A DNA stretch of 64,000 bases from Thermocrinis sp. (GCF_036781485.1 NZ_DAIQAX010000003.1:68557-132556); one strand, 5' to 3'. Shown: positions 27,045-37,685, numbered from the stretch's first letter. Notes: generated from the sequence alone by a model not told the origin. Numbers and translations: made by a program.

Positions 27045-29586
27045 AAAGCTTCTTTGACGTGATCTTTTCTTTAAGGTCCGCAAGTATAAGAAGGGCTTTA
27101 AGGGGGGTGATGTTGGCTATGTCTAATTTTTCTATGTTTTCCACAAGCTCTTTGTAGATTGTTTCCTCTTCCAATCTTTTTGAGTTTTCATAAACCTTCT
27201 CCAAAATGGGTAAGCTTTCGTCAAAGCTTGACAGGATTTCATAACCTCTCGTGATGATTTCTTCTGGAAGCCCTGCCATCTTTGCCACGTATATTCCAAA
27301 ACTGCCCTTTGCGCTTCCCTCCTTTAAGGTGTATAAAAAGTTTATCTCCTGCTCTCCTTCGGAAACAGCCATGTGGTAGTTTTTTATCTGCGGAAAATCT
27401 TCTTCCAAACTGGTTAGCTCCAAGTAATGTGTTGCTACCAAGGTCCGAGCTTTTATTTTCTTGGCTATATATTCAATGATCGCCCTTGATATGGCTATAC
27501 CATCGTAAGTAGATGTGCCTCTTCCCACTTCATCCAAGATGATAAGGCTTCTCTCGTCTGCAGAGTTCAAAATGGCAGAAACTTCCATCATCTCGTTCAT
27601 GAAGGTGGACACTCCCAAAGCCAATACGTCTCCTGAGCCAATCCTTGCGTGGATAGAAGACACCAAACCTATGCGTGCGCTTTTGCACGGAAGGAAAGAA
27701 CCCATGTGAGTAAGAAGAACAAGAACGGCCACCTGCCTTATGTAGCTTGACTTTCCTGCCATGTTTGGTCCGGTGATTATGTGTATAAGGTTTTGCTCAT
27801 CCATGTAAGTGCTATTTGGCACGTATTCTTTACTAAACTGTTCTATAACTGGATGCCTTCCTTCCTTTATGTAAATTATCTTTTCCTTAGAGAGCTCTGG
27901 TTTTTTCCAACCTTTCTCCAAAGCTATCTGTGCCAAACTTTGAACATAATCAACCTCTGCAATATGCTGGGCGTTTTTGTGGATTCTGTGTATGCTGCTT
28001 AAGACTCTTTCCCTTAACTCCAAAAAGAGCTCATACTCTATCTCGTTTGCCCTTGTCGCAGCGGATAAGATTTTCTCCTCTAACCTCTGAAGCTCGTCTG
28101 TAGTAAATCTTTCTGAGTTGGAAAGAGTTTGTCTGCGCTTAAAGTAGTTTGGCACATATCTCAGGTTTGGCTTTGTCACCTCTATGTAATAACCCATAAC
28201 TCTGTTGTATCCGACCTTTAGGCTTTGTATGCCTGTTTCTTTTCTCAATCTTTCTTCGTATTCTCTCAAAATCGTTTCTGTTTTATCCCTTAATTTTCTC
28301 AGCTCGTCTAACTGTGGATGAACACCTTCCTTTATAAGCCCACCTTCCTTTAGGTGTATGGGCGGATCATCCACTAAGGTCCTTTCTATGTCTTGGTAGA
28401 TGTCGTCCAGGTCCTCCAAGCTGTAAAAGAGATCTTTTAGAAGTTCTGACTGGGAGTGTTCTAAAAGGTCCTTTATTTCCTGCAAAAGGAAGAGTGCCTT
28501 TTTAAGCAGTGCAAATTCCCTTGGAGTAGCCACATTTCCGCTGATGCGGGAAGCAAGCCTTTCTAAATCTGGCATGTTTTCAAGCTTGGATCTTATACTC
28601 TTTAAAAGCTCTCTGTTTTGCAACAGCTCTTCAACTGCCTGTTGAACTTTTCTTATGTCTTCTTCCCTGAGAAAGGGATGAGTTATCCTAAACCTCAGGC
28701 GCCTTCTTCCCATACCGGTAAGGGTCCTGTTTATAACGCCAAAAAGGGATAGGTCTTCCCTCCCTTCGTAGCTTTCCAAAAGTTCAAGTCCTCTTCTGGT
28801 GCGATAGTCTATGGCAACATAGCCCTCTCCTGCATACGGTTTAGGCTTTTGCACATAGGGGGTAAACCCCTTCTGCGTTCTTTTCAGATAAAGATAAGCC
28901 ACACCGCAAGGTATTAAAAATTCTTCCTCTTCAAAACCCAAACCTGACCAGTGGAAGATGTTAAAGTCTTTCTTTAGAAGTTCAAGACCTTCTTGGACGT
29001 CTTCTTCGGTATAAGGAGTAAAAAAACTTTTTAGAACCTTCTGTGCGCTATCGTCAAACTTTTCGTGGGTCAAAATCTCCTTTGGCTGAAACTTCAAAAG
29101 GAATTCCAAGTAGTTGTCCCTGTTGAACCTTCCTGCCAAAAATTCACCGGTGGATGGACTAAGGTAAGAGCAATAAACCTTATACCCTTTTCGGTATACG
29201 CAAGCCAAACCTGTAAGCTCCTTTTCAAAGTATGTGCCGGGCGTTAGCACCCTTACGACGTCCCTCTTTACCACTCCCTTAGCTTGCGATGGGTCCTCTA
29301 ACTGTTCGCATATGGCCACCTTGTACCCACGGCTTACCAACTTTGATATGTAAGACTGGGATGAGTGGTAAGGCACTCCGCACATGGGGATCCTCTCTTT
29401 CCCTTTCCCAGCAGGTCTAGAAGTTAGCACAAGTCCAAGCTCCTTAGAGCCTACCACCGCATCCTCGTAAAACAGCTCGTAAAAATCCCCAAGGCGAAAA
29501 AAAAGCAAACAGTCCGCATACTGTCTTTTTAGCGCATGATACTGAGAGAGCATTGGAGTTAGGTCTTCACTTTGCGTATTCCACAT
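27010..29586 (-). CDS. mutS: DNA mismatch recognition protein MutS
   Basis: MutS binds mismatches and recruits MutL. The mismatch domain has the F-x-E motif GDFYELF (residues about 32-38). The ATPase domain has Walker [14 protein letters not shown], the block [14 protein letters not shown] and Walker [17 protein letters not shown]. The 858 residues match the full-length MutS1 type. The start overlaps the end of rny by 20 bases. mutL sits 2 kb away in another operon. Confidence 0.97.
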   Translation of the reverse strand: MWNTQSEDLTPMLSQYHALKRQYADCLLFFRLGDFYELFYEDAVVGSKELGLVLTSRPAGKGKERIPMCGVPYHSSQSYISKLVSRGYKVAICEQLEDPSQAKGVVKRDVVRVLTPGTYFEKELTGLACVYRKGYKVYCSYLSPSTGEFLAGRFNRDNYLEFLLKFQPKEILTHEKFDDSAQKVLKSFFTPYTEEDVQEGLELLKKDFNIFHWSGLGFEEEEFLIPCGVAYLYLKRTQKGFTPYVQKPKPYAGEGYVAIDYRTRRGLELLESYEGREDLSLFGVINRTLTGMGRRRLRFRITHPFLREEDIRKVQQAVEELLQNRELLKSIRSKLENMPDLERLASRISGNVATPREFALLKKALFLLQEIKDLLEHSQSELLKDLFYSLEDLDDIYQDIERTLVDDPPIHLKEGGLIKEGVHPQLDELRKLRDKTETILREYEERLRKETGIQSLKVGYNRVMGYYIEVTKPNLRYVPNYFKRRQTLSNSERFTTDELQRLEEKILSAATRANEIEYELFLELRERVLSSIHRIHKNAQHIAEVDYVQSLAQIALEKGWKKPELSKEKIIYIKEGRHPVIEQFSKEYVPNSTYMDEQNLIHIITGPNMAGKSSYIRQVAVLVLLTHMGSFLPCKSARIGLVSSIHARIGSGDVLALGVSTFMNEMMEVSAILNSADERSLIILDEVGRGTSTYDGIAISRAIIEYIAKKIKARTLVATHYLELTSLEEDFPQIKNYHMAVSEGEQEINFLYTLKEGSAKGSFGIYVAKMAGLPEEIITRGYEILSSFDESLPILEKVYENSKRLEEETIYKELVENIEKLDIANITPLKALLILADLKEKITSKKLFNPSPFPNFPQ

Positions 29587-31234
29587 GTCTGGTCTCCCTA
29601 ATCACCACCACCTTTATCTGACCTGGAAATTCAAGCTCTTCCTCTATTTTCCTGGCTATATCCTTTGATAGTTGATAGGCTTCTTCGTCGTTTATTTCTT
29701 CAGGACTCACAAAGACTCTAACCTCTCTTCCTGCCTGAACCGCATAAGCGTTTGCCACACCTTTGAAGGACTTTACAATCTGCTCCAGCTTTTCCAGTCT
29801 CTTGAGATAAGCCTCTAAGGTTTCTCTCCTTGCGCCAGGTCTTGCGGCGGACAGGGCATCTGCAGCGCAAACAAGAGCTACCTCTGGATATCTGACCGGT
29901 TCCTCGTTGTGGTGTGCTTTTATAGCATTCAAAACCGGGTCTGGTTCTCCGTATCTTTTGCACAGCTCTATGCCTATGTCTGTGTGAGAGCCTCCAAGCT
30001 CGTGGGATATGGCTTTGCCAATGTCGTGAAGAAGCCCAGCCCTCCTTGCCATCTTAGCATCCAAACCAAGCTCTTCTGCCAGCAGTCCTGCAATGTACGC
30101 CACTTCCTTTGAGTGTAAAAGCACGTTCTGAGAGTAGCTTGTCCTATAGTAAAGTTTTCCTATATAGTAATAAAGCCCTGGGTTTATGTCGTATAGACCA
30201 AGCTCCATACATGCTTCCTCTCCTGTCTTCTTTATCTTCTCGTCTATTTCCTTTTTAACTTCGTTCACTATCTCCTCTATCCTGGCAGGATGGATTCTAC
30301 CATCTTCTATAAGTTTCTCCAAAGCCTCCTTTGCTATTTCTCTTCTAAGTGGATCAAAGGAGGATATGGTAACTATATCGGGCGTGTCGTCAATGATTAG
30401 GTCCACACCTGTTAGAAGTTCAAAGGTCCTTATATTCCTACCTTCCCTTCCTATTATTCTTCCCTTAAAGTCGTTGGAAGGAAGCTCCACTGCGGTGGTT
30501 GTGTAGTTTATAGCTATCTCCGATGCCAACCTTTGGATGGCGGTAGTTATTATCCTCTTTGCGCGCAGTTCTGCCATTTCTCTTGCTTCATCTTCTATCT
30601 TTTTGGCTATCCTTATAGCTTCTATCCTTGCCGACTCCTCTGCCCTCCTTAGCACTTCCGCTCTAGCTTCCTCCAAAGTCATACTTGCTATTCTTTGAAG
30701 TTCAAGCAATTGTTTATCTTTTAGCCTTTGGACCTCCTCTTCCAATTCTTGAATTTCTTCGATCCTGCTTTCCAAATCCCTTTGTACCCTTTCTAAATGC
30801 CTTTCTAAATCTCTTAATTCTTTCTCCCTTTTGTATAACTCCTCCTCTCTTCTTTCAAGAGCTTCAAACCTCCTTTCTATAAACTGCTCTTTTTGAACCA
30901 AAGACTGCTCCCTATGATTTAAAGCTTGCTCTACACTTCTCAATCTCTGTTCAATCTCCTGTTCTCTTTTATCAAGTTCTAAGCGTTTTTGAGCCAACAT
31001 TTGCTCAATTTCCTTCTTCTTCTCCTCCGCTTCCTGCCTGGTTCTTTGAGCTTCCTCCCTCGCAATACTTATAATCCTTTCATATTCCCTTTGGGCATTT
31101 TCTAATAGCTTTTGCACCTCCTCCGATTGTATTGGCACTTGTGTAGGTGTTTTTCTGAAAAGGAGAAAACCTACACCTATTCCTACAGCCAATACCACCA
31201 AACCCAAAACTGCAATCAGAACAATTTCGCTCAT
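29567..31234 (-). CDS. rny: Ribonuclease Y
   Basis: RNase Y is a membrane-anchored endoribonuclease that starts mRNA decay. It has one N-terminal membrane helix ([20 protein letters not shown]), a long coiled coil to about residue 210, a KH domain ([15 protein letters not shown]) and an HD domain ([27 protein letters not shown]). The ATG at 31234 follows AGGAGGTAGGAAG. It is 4 bases downstream of the cyclo-ligase gene, in one operon with mutS. Confidence 0.96.
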   Translation of the reverse strand: MSEIVLIAVLGLVVLAVGIGVGFLLFRKTPTQVPIQSEEVQKLLENAQREYERIISIAREEAQRTRQEAEEKKKEIEQMLAQKRLELDKREQEIEQRLRSVEQALNHREQSLVQKEQFIERRFEALERREEELYKREKELRDLERHLERVQRDLESRIEEIQELEEEVQRLKDKQLLELQRIASMTLEEARAEVLRRAEESARIEAIRIAKKIEDEAREMAELRAKRIITTAIQRLASEIAINYTTTAVELPSNDFKGRIIGREGRNIRTFELLTGVDLIIDDTPDIVTISSFDPLRREIAKEALEKLIEDGRIHPARIEEIVNEVKKEIDEKIKKTGEEACMELGLYDINPGLYYYIGKLYYRTSYSQNVLLHSKEVAYIAGLLAEELGLDAKMARRAGLLHDIGKAISHELGGSHTDIGIELCKRYGEPDPVLNAIKAHHNEEPVRYPEVALVCAADALSAARPGARRETLEAYLKRLEKLEQIVKSFKGVANAYAVQAGREVRVFVSPEEINDEEAYQLSKDIARKIEEELEFPGQIKVVVIRETRHVEYAK

Positions 31235-31238
31235 CTTC

Positions 31239-31799
31239 CTACCTCCTGTAAAAGATTCCTTTTTCAGTTAAAATTGCGTCCACTTTCTGATCCCAAGGGT
31301 CGCATGGGATCTCCTCAAAGACCTGAAAGCTAAAGGCTACTCCCACCTTTAAACCTCTCACCTTCCCCAGTATCCTATCGTAATAACCCTTTCCCATACC
31401 CAACCTACAGCCTCTCCTGTCAAAGGCAACTCCTGGCACTAGGGCTAACTCCACTTTTTCGGGATCCACCTCTTCACACTCTGCAGGCTCCAAAATACAA
31501 AAACTGCCCATGCTGAGCGTGTCAGTAAAACGAACTTTGCATAGCTTTAAACCGTCACCCACAACCTTGGGTAAAACAAGATCCTTTCCAGACCTAAGTA
31601 TTTCGTCAAGTATCGGAGATATGTCTGGCTCTCCGTCAAAAGGACAAAAAGCTAGAATCAACTCTGCGTTGTTTAGTATGCCAGAAGTTTTTATATGTTC
31701 CAGAATCTTCTGGGAAAGGGCTTGATGCTGGTCTGCAGACAAACTCCTCCTTATGCTTCTAATTCTATTCCTTAATTCTTTTTTGCTCAAAACCTTCAT
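31239..31799 (-). CDS. 5-formyltetrahydrofolate cyclo-ligase
   Basis: This enzyme (YgfA family) turns 5-formyl-THF into 5,10-methenyl-THF with ATP. The typical end block GCRLGMGKGYYDRIL and the ATP/folate blocks (KELRNRIRSIRRSL, LVPGVAFDRRG) are present. ATG 31799 gives MKVLSKKELRN with GGAGG 8 bases upstream; the longer frame would start inside the RNA terminator region. The gene directly downstream of a 6S RNA is a linkage well known in other bacteria. Confidence 0.9.
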   Translation of the reverse strand: MKVLSKKELRNRIRSIRRSLSADQHQALSQKILEHIKTSGILNNAELILAFCPFDGEPDISPILDEILRSGKDLVLPKVVGDGLKLCKVRFTDTLSMGSFCILEPAECEEVDPEKVELALVPGVAFDRRGCRLGMGKGYYDRILGKVRGLKVGVAFSFQVFEEIPCDPWDQKVDAILTEKGIFYRR

Positions 31800-31830
31800 C
31801 TTCCGCCTCCATACAGGAGGGGAAGGCAAG

Positions 31831-31995
31831 AAAAACCCGCCCGGCCGTAGTGGAAGAGGCTTTGGTGGGCCCCGATGTCAATAGGTGGGTGCCCTCCCGG
31901 AACGTCCTCGGTGGGACAATCCCGGAGCTCGGACTCCCTATAGCCTCACCTTGTGGACCCCAATTGTATCCTCTCCACTACTAACAGGGCAGGCT
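31831..31995 (-). ncRNA. ssrS: Structured RNA, probable 6S RNA
   Basis: This 165-base GC-rich region has no open frame. On the minus strand its ends pair: CCTGCCC (31993-31987) with GGGCGGG (31842-31836), and GTAGTGGAGAGG (31981-31970) with CCTCTTCCACTAC (31859-31847, one bulge). Inside is a large 5' bubble, a stem GGTGAGGC/GCCCACC and a terminal hairpin CTCCGGGATTGTCC/GGACGTTCCGGGAG with two mismatches. A T run follows the closing stem. The long double helix with a central bubble and the next gene being a formyl-THF cyclo-ligase fit 6S RNA, the RNA polymerase decoy. It starts about five bases after the pheT stop. Confidence 0.65.
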
Positions 31996-31999
31996 CGTT

Positions 32000-34285
32000 T
32001 TACCTAAGACTTACATTAAACTCTTTCTTTAAGCCTTCCACCAAATTAAACACTACGCTGTTAGCTTCCTCATCAGACATACTTTTGGCGCTTCTCAGAA
32101 AGAGTCTAATACTCACGCTTTTCTTGCCTTCCCCGAGCACCTCTTCGTTAGTCCATACACTAAAAACACTCAAATCTTCCACCTCTTCCAGCTTCTTAAT
32201 GTATAAAATTAATTTATCCACCGACTGGTCTTTGTCCATAACCAGGGAAAGGTCCCTGACTACAGGAGGATAATTGGAAAAGCTTTTGTAATTACGCCTT
32301 TTAGGTTGCAACTTTTCAACATAAAGCTCCGAGATCAGAATACTGTTTTTTATCTCCAGTTGTTCTTGTATGAGTGGATGCAACACTCCCAAAAAACCTA
32401 TCTTTTCTCCCTCAACCATAAAGTCTATCTGAAGGTTTGGGTGCAAGAAGGAATAATTGGACTTTTGGGAAAAGTGATCTACGTTTATGTAAGTTAAAAA
32501 GTCCGAGACCAAGGCTCTGAATTCTTCTAAAGAGTGGTTATTGCAGGACAAAATTCCCAACCTTCTTTCCTCGTTGTCTTCAAAGAAGACTTTACCCAAC
32601 TCAAAGATGGAAACTTGCTGGATAAAGTTTTTCTGATTGTGAATGTATGATCTAATCAAGGATGGAACTATGGATGTGCGCAGGAACCTCTCATCCTTCA
32701 GTAGGGGGTTTATTATCTCAAGCTTTGGCTGTTCCAAGCCTAAGGCTGAATAAAGATTCAAACTTTCGTAAGAAAAGTTAAGTACCTCAAAAAACCCTCT
32801 GGAAGACAGGAATGTTCTTATAGTGTTTTCAAGCCTGCTTACTCTCTTTGGTGCAGAAGGAATGGGTGGGGGTTCAGATTTTAGGCTGTTGTAGTTCTTA
32901 GCCCTTAAGATCTCTTCCACCAAATCAGCTTCTCCCTTTACATCAAAGCTTCTAAAGGCAGGCACAAACACCTCTAACCCACAGGAAGACGGGTAGCACT
33001 CAAAGCCGAGTTTTTGCAAGACCTTTCGAGCATACTCTCCGTCCAACTCTTCCCCAACGTATCTTTTATACTTTCCAAAGGACAAAAAGATCTTCACAGG
33101 CTTATAAGGTTCAGGATATACATCTTTTACCGCACTTACCTTGCCACCAGCCACCCTTAGAATTAATTCTACAGCCCTGTTTTGATGGCTCCTAAGAGAG
33201 TCAATATCTACATTCCTTTCAAACCTGTATGAACTTTCTGTCTGTATTCCCAAGCTCTTTGCGGACCTTCTGATCCTGTAGGGGTCAAAGTATGCCCCTT
33301 CGAGCAGGATTTTTGTGGTGTTCTTATTTACTGCACTTTCTGCTCCACCAATCACACCGGCTACAGCAAGGGGTTTTCTACTATCCGCTATGATCAGATT
33401 GTTTTCTGTTAGTTGTTTATATGCTCCCATCAGGGTGTTTATCCCTTCCCCTGCTCTTGCACTTCTTACCACTATACCTCCTTCTATTTTGTCTAAATCA
33501 AAGGCATGCAAAGGCTGCCCCCTCTCAAGCATGATGTAGTTTGTCACGTCTACCACGTTGTTTATGCTCTTAATTCCGCACTGCCAGAGCCTTTTTCTTA
33601 ACCAAAAAGGAGCATCCTTTATGTGCGTCCCCTCTATGACTACCCCTCTGTATCTTTTACAGTCTGTATCCTCTACTCTTATATCCAAACTTCCAAAGTC
33701 TTCTAATTGATATTCTTCTATCTGTTTCATGGAACGGTCAAAGAGCATTGCTATTTCTCTGGCAATACCCAGGATGCTAAGAAGATCTCCTCTGTTTGGT
33801 GTGATCTCCACCTCCAAAACAGGCTCTCCAAAACCGAGAACTCTCTTAGCAGGAGTGCCAAGAGGATAGTCCTCATCAATTTTTAAAATTCCTTCCGAGC
33901 TATCTTCTAAACCAAGCTCAGAGCCAGAAAGAAGCATGCCCTGTGAAACCACACCCCAAAATTCCCTTTCTCCTATCACTTTCCCGCTTACCCTCGCCCC
34001 AGGAAGGGCCACCAAAACACCACTTTTTTCCTCTAAACTCCTATCTCTTGTTATTACCTGAACCGTTTTGTCCTCTCCTACTTTAACTTGGCAGACCCTT
34101 AAACCTTCGTCCTTTGGGTGTGTGGTAAGACTGATCACAGTTCCAAAAACCACACCCTCCACATCCCCATCCCAAATACTAACACTCGTTTCTACACTCT
34201 TTAGAGTTAAAACTCTTGCTATCTCCTCTGGCTCTATTCCTTCCAGATCAACAAATTCGTTTAGCCAACTTAAAGGAACTCTCAT
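32000..34285 (-). CDS. pheT: Phenylalanine-tRNA ligase beta subunit
   Basis: PheT forms the alpha2-beta2 enzyme that charges tRNA-Phe. Present are the N-terminal MRVPLSWLNEFVDL, the tRNA-binding/EMAP-like domain (VEGVVFGTVISL), the B3/B4 editing region, the B5 domain and a C-terminal anticodon-binding domain (YPPVVRDLSLVMDKDQS). ATG 34285 gives the normal start; an ATG five codons upstream at 34300 is also in frame. pheS is not next to it, as in other Aquificales. Confidence 0.95.
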   Translation of the reverse strand: MRVPLSWLNEFVDLEGIEPEEIARVLTLKSVETSVSIWDGDVEGVVFGTVISLTTHPKDEGLRVCQVKVGEDKTVQVITRDRSLEEKSGVLVALPGARVSGKVIGEREFWGVVSQGMLLSGSELGLEDSSEGILKIDEDYPLGTPAKRVLGFGEPVLEVEITPNRGDLLSILGIAREIAMLFDRSMKQIEEYQLEDFGSLDIRVEDTDCKRYRGVVIEGTHIKDAPFWLRKRLWQCGIKSINNVVDVTNYIMLERGQPLHAFDLDKIEGGIVVRSARAGEGINTLMGAYKQLTENNLIIADSRKPLAVAGVIGGAESAVNKNTTKILLEGAYFDPYRIRRSAKSLGIQTESSYRFERNVDIDSLRSHQNRAVELILRVAGGKVSAVKDVYPEPYKPVKIFLSFGKYKRYVGEELDGEYARKVLQKLGFECYPSSCGLEVFVPAFRSFDVKGEADLVEEILRAKNYNSLKSEPPPIPSAPKRVSRLENTIRTFLSSRGFFEVLNFSYESLNLYSALGLEQPKLEIINPLLKDERFLRTSIVPSLIRSYIHNQKNFIQQVSIFELGKVFFEDNEERRLGILSCNNHSLEEFRALVSDFLTYINVDHFSQKSNYSFLHPNLQIDFMVEGEKIGFLGVLHPLIQEQLEIKNSILISELYVEKLQPKRRNYKSFSNYPPVVRDLSLVMDKDQSVDKLILYIKKLEEVEDLSVFSVWTNEEVLGEGKKSVSIRLFLRSAKSMSDEEANSVVFNLVEGLKKEFNVSLR

Positions 34286-34358
34286 GAGAGTTAATATCAT
34301 AAACTATATTACCCCTGAAGCTGTTCGAAAAATCCCTCATTGGGCCGTCCCCAACCTC

Positions 34359-34387
34359 TTGACAAATGAGAAAAATTTTCATATAAT
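34359..34387 (+). promoter_or_regulatory. Promoter and putative operator of rubrerythrin
   Basis: TTGACA (34359-34364), a 17-bp spacer and TATAAT (34382-34387) form a consensus promoter. The spacer contains TGAGAAAAATTTTCA (34367-34381), an imperfect palindrome (TGA-x-AA...TT-x-TCA) shared with the peroxiredoxin promoter. Confidence 0.75.
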
Positions 34388-34424
34388 ATTCATTAACTTA
34401 AAACCTTACAAGGAGGTAAGAGCC

Positions 34425-34856
34425 ATGAGCAAGAGCTTAGCTGGTACCAAAACTTTGGAGTGCCTCAAGCACGCCTTTGCAGGTGAGTCCCAAGCCAACA
34501 GGAGGTACCTCTATTTTGCCAGAAAGGCAGACATAGAGGGGTACCCAGACTTAGCCAACGTGTTCAGAGAAACTGCAGAGGGTGAAACTGGACACGCCTT
34601 TGGGCACCTTGAGTTTCTGGAAAAGTATGGTGGTGGAGATCCAGCCACAGACAAGCCCATAGGAACCATGGAACAAAACTTGGAAGCAGCCATAGCAGGA
34701 GAAACCTACGAGTACACCGAGATGTATCCGGGATTTGCAAAGATAGCAAGGGAAGAAGGCTTTGACGACATAGCTGAGTGGTTTGAGACCCTTGCAAGGG
34801 CTGAAAAGTCCCACGCGGGAAGGTTCCAAAAGGCTCTGGAAAGCTTGAAAGCCTGA
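34425..34856 (+). CDS. Rubrerythrin without rubredoxin domain
   Basis: This ferritin-like di-iron protein reduces hydrogen peroxide in the cytoplasm. It has the two E-x2-H type iron sites ([12 protein letters not shown] with [15 protein letters not shown], and [15 protein letters not shown] with [14 protein letters not shown]). It stops at 143 residues, so the C-terminal rubredoxin FeS4 domain of classic rubrerythrin is absent, as in sulerythrin-like proteins. ATG 34425 follows AAGGAGGTAAGAGCC; the long upstream frame runs through the promoter and is not real. Confidence 0.93.
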   Translation: MSKSLAGTKTLECLKHAFAGESQANRRYLYFARKADIEGYPDLANVFRETAEGETGHAFGHLEFLEKYGGGDPATDKPIGTMEQNLEAAIAGETYEYTEMYPGFAKIAREEGFDDIAEWFETLARAEKSHAGRFQKALESLKA

Positions 34857-34912
34857 AAACCTTCTGCGCCCCGCCCATCGCGGGGTGCAAAATAAAAAAG
34901 AAGGAGCTTAAC

Positions 34913-35500
34913 ATGAAAAAGATAGAGATGAGCGATATTCTAAACATTTACGAATACGAAAAGGTAAGGGAGCAAAAGCGAAAAGAAATAATAGAACTCA
35001 AGAAAAACAGAAGGGTTTTTGTTGGAGATATGGTTCACTTAGTCTTTGAAAACAGAGAAACGGTATGGTTTCAAATTCAAGAAATGATAAGGGCTGAAAG
35101 AATGGTAAAGGACGAAGAGATAAAACAAGAGATTGATGTTTACAACGAACTAATACCGGACAAAAACGAGCTTTCCATAACTATGTTTGTGGAAATTCCA
35201 GATGAACAAGAGAGGAAGAAACTGCTACCACAATTGGTAGGTATCCACGACCACCTGTGGTTTCACATAGGCAACAAGTATAGTGTAAGAGCTATCGCTG
35301 ACGAAAAAAGCAAAAAAGATTATCAGTATGGCAAGGCAGCGGTGGTGCATTTTCTAAAATTACCGCTTACTCCAGAGCAGGTGGAGGCCTTTATTAATTC
35401 ACCTGTAAAGATAGAAATAAACCATCCCAACTATAAAGCTATTGTGGATATGCCAGAGGAAGTAAAGAGAGAGCTTATAAAAGACCTTGAAAGTGATTAA
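34913..35500 (+). CDS. DUF3501 family protein
   Basis: This 195-residue soluble protein fits DUF3501, a family of unknown function often linked with rubrerythrin and Fe-S oxidoreductase genes. Typical blocks are the N-terminal [20 protein letters not shown] and the [20 protein letters not shown] segment. It is 56 bases after the rubrerythrin gene, past a GC-rich hairpin without a T run, so it is probably co-transcribed with rubrerythrin. A role in redox or iron handling is inference. Confidence 0.75.
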   Translation: MKKIEMSDILNIYEYEKVREQKRKEIIELKKNRRVFVGDMVHLVFENRETVWFQIQEMIRAERMVKDEEIKQEIDVYNELIPDKNELSITMFVEIPDEQERKKLLPQLVGIHDHLWFHIGNKYSVRAIADEKSKKDYQYGKAAVVHFLKLPLTPEQVEAFINSPVKIEINHPNYKAIVDMPEEVKRELIKDLESD

Positions 35501-36257
35501 TTTTCTAAGGCTTAGCTTTTTTTTAGCCTTTGTGCTGATTTATTCTTGCGGAATAAAGGCAAATCCCAAACCTCTGGAAAATCCGGTCATAGAAGTAAAG
35601 CGTATAGGCAGTAAGGTGTTTCTTAGAAGCCTAGAAGGGGAAGTCGTTCCAGAGGGATTTGTAAAAGTAGAAAACTACTGGCTTAGAGAGCAAGCTCAAC
35701 CTTTCTGTTTTGTAGTCAAAAGGATAGAAGGCAAAAAAAGGTTGGAGTGCGTTGGAGGTCTTACAGAGGAAAAGGTAAGCTTAGATTTGAATTATTACGA
35801 AACCAAAGTAAGGCTAAACCTTAAAGGTTTTGACGTTTACGAAGTTTACGAGGTAGAGGGGGGAAGGCTAAACCCATGGACTGGAAAAAAAGCGGTGGAT
35901 AAGCTTGAGCTAAGCAGAGATTACGTTAGGAGATGTTATCTTGTAGTAGGTAAAAGGCAAAATAACTATTCAGAACCTACCGAGTTTTGTATAGAACCCC
36001 TTCCCCATCCACCTATAAAAGATGTGGACAGGTTAGATTATAGAGTATCGGGAGAAAATCTATACTTGATATGGTCTTACGAGCCAGATAGCTTTTTTAA
36101 AGAGTTTGTAATATTTGAAGATGACAGAGAAATAGGGACCACAAAGTCTCACATGTTTGAACTAAAGAGAAAAGATAAAAAGACCACATACAAAGTAAAG
36201 GTCAGAAGTATTTATGGAAAAGAAAGTGATGGTGTTATCCTATACTACAGTCCATAG
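35487..36257 (+). CDS. Lipoprotein with fibronectin-III-like domains
   Basis: This 256-residue protein starts with a lipoprotein signal: LRLSFFLAFVLIYSC with the lipid-bearing Cys at about residue 21. The rest is beta-rich and seems to hold two fibronectin type III-like units (ending VEGGRLNPWTG and TYKVKVRSIYGKES). I do not recognise a named family. The start is TTG 35487 or GTG 35493, both inside the DUF3501 gene. The 3' end overlaps the convergent biotin carboxylase by 13 bases. Confidence 0.65.
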   Translation: MKVINFLRLSFFLAFVLIYSCGIKANPKPLENPVIEVKRIGSKVFLRSLEGEVVPEGFVKVENYWLREQAQPFCFVVKRIEGKKRLECVGGLTEEKVSLDLNYYETKVRLNLKGFDVYEVYEVEGGRLNPWTGKKAVDKLELSRDYVRRCYLVVGKRQNNYSEPTEFCIEPLPHPPIKDVDRLDYRVSGENLYLIWSYEPDSFFKEFVIFEDDREIGTTKSHMFELKRKDKKTTYKVKVRSIYGKESDGVILYYSP

Positions 36258-37672
36258 TAAGCAGCTATAGCTGCTGATATTGTCAAAGCAATATTTTCCG
36301 GAGCTATTTGTTCTTCTATTTCAAAATCGTAGGTGGGGAGTTTCTCCTCCAGAAACTTGATACCAAAGTATCCACTTCTAAAGTCTGGATCCCTGATGAT
36401 TTCTCTGTGAAGGGGGATGTTTGTTGGAATTCCCCTTATGATAAACTCATCTATGGCCCTTTTTCCCCTTGCTAACACTCTTTCCCAGGTTAGAGCCCAC
36501 ACACTCAACTTTGCTATCATAGAATCGTAGTAAGGGGGAATTACGTAATCTTTATAAACGCCCGCATCCATTCTAACCCCCGGACCACCAGGAGAGTAAT
36601 AAGCAGTAATCTTTCCTGGAGCTGGAGCAAAATTTTTCCTTGGATCTTCTGCGTTTATCCTAAACTCAATGGCATAGCCTCTGAAAGTTATCTCGTTCTG
36701 AGTGAAGGGAAGGGGCTCACCCATAGCTATTCTTATCATAGTTTCCACTATGTCTATTCCAGAAACCATTTCAGTTATGGTATGCTCCACCTGAAGTCTG
36801 GTGTTCATCTCAATAAAGTAAAATTCACCCGTTTTTAGATCAACGAGAAACTCAAGGGTGCCTGCACTTTCGTATCCTACCTGCATCATTGCCCTTACAG
36901 AAAGGCCTAAAATCTTGTTTCTTATGTGGTTTGGCAGGACGGGGCAAGGTGTAACCTCTATAATCTTTTGGTGTTTTCTCTGCACAGAGCAATCCCTTTC
37001 TCCCAAATGCACCACGTTGCCGTACTTGTCTCCCAGTATTTGCACCTCTATATGTTTTGGATTATCCAAATATTTTTCTACAAATAAATCACCTTTTCCA
37101 AAAAAGGTTTCCGCCTCTCTGTATCCAGATTCAAAGAGTCTGGGAAGTTCTTCCATAGACCTAACTACCCTCATCCCCCTACCACCCCCTCCATAAGCTG
37201 ACTTTAAAATTACAGGAAATCCTATCTCTCTTGCATAGTGCAGGGCGTCCTCGTAGTTTCTTAGGGGTTCTGGAGAACCTGGTATGGTGGGTATGCCCAG
37301 CTCAGCCATTTTCTGTTTTGCTTTTACCTTGTCCCCAAAGAGCTCTATGTGTTCTGGCGATGGACCTATAAAGGTTATTCCCTTTTTTCTGCAGTATCTT
37401 GCAAAGTCTGCGTTTTCAGCCAAAAATCCATATCCCGGATGTATAGCATCCGCTCCAACCGATTTAGCAAGATCCACTATTCTTACGTAGTCTAAGTATG
37501 CCCTTACAGGATCACCAGGTATAAGATACGCCTCGTCTGCTTTCTTTACATACAAAGACTTGGCATCAGCCTCTGAGTATATAGCTACACTTTTTATCCC
37601 GAGCTCCTCACACGCCCTTATTATTCTAAGGGCTACCTCTCCTCTGTTTGCCACCAGAATTTTTTTGAACAT
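36245..37672 (-). CDS. Biotin carboxylase (pyruvate carboxylase subunit A / AccC type)
   Basis: This ATP-grasp enzyme carboxylates biotin on a partner carrier protein. Markers are ILVANRGEVALRIIRA, ILKSAYGGGGRGMRVV (ATP loop), GERDCSVQRKHQKIIE and FIEMNTRLQVEHTITEM. It is 475 residues, with the C-terminal EEQIAPENIALTISAAIAAY typical of PycA-like subunits in Aquificales. It differs clearly from the 2-oxoglutarate carboxylase small subunit (CfiB) as I remember it. Acetyl-CoA carboxylase AccC is the alternative. No biotin carrier gene is adjacent. Confidence 0.85.
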   Translation of the reverse strand: MFKKILVANRGEVALRIIRACEELGIKSVAIYSEADAKSLYVKKADEAYLIPGDPVRAYLDYVRIVDLAKSVGADAIHPGYGFLAENADFARYCRKKGITFIGPSPEHIELFGDKVKAKQKMAELGIPTIPGSPEPLRNYEDALHYAREIGFPVILKSAYGGGGRGMRVVRSMEELPRLFESGYREAETFFGKGDLFVEKYLDNPKHIEVQILGDKYGNVVHLGERDCSVQRKHQKIIEVTPCPVLPNHIRNKILGLSVRAMMQVGYESAGTLEFLVDLKTGEFYFIEMNTRLQVEHTITEMVSGIDIVETMIRIAMGEPLPFTQNEITFRGYAIEFRINAEDPRKNFAPAPGKITAYYSPGGPGVRMDAGVYKDYVIPPYYDSMIAKLSVWALTWERVLARGKRAIDEFIIRGIPTNIPLHREIIRDPDFRSGYFGIKFLEEKLPTYDFEIEEQIAPENIALTISAAIAAYYGL

Positions 37673-37679
37673 GGAGAAT

Positions 37680-37685
37680 ATTTTA
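37680..37685 (-). promoter_or_regulatory. -10 box of the biotin carboxylase gene, probably leaderless
   Basis: TAAAAT on the minus strand lies 7 bases before the ATG at 37672, with no ribosome site between. Confidence 0.55.

Noticed and set aside
34068..34424. N-terminal extension of rubrerythrin by about 119 residues
   Set aside because: It runs antisense through pheT and through the rubrerythrin promoter; the ATG at 34425 has an excellent ribosome site and gives the family N-terminus.
34866..34889. Terminator after rubrerythrin
   Set aside because: The GC-rich hairpin (CCCCGC/GCGGGG) is followed by AAAATAAAAAAG on the plus strand, with no T run, so it is more likely a stabilising or attenuating hairpin before DUF3501.
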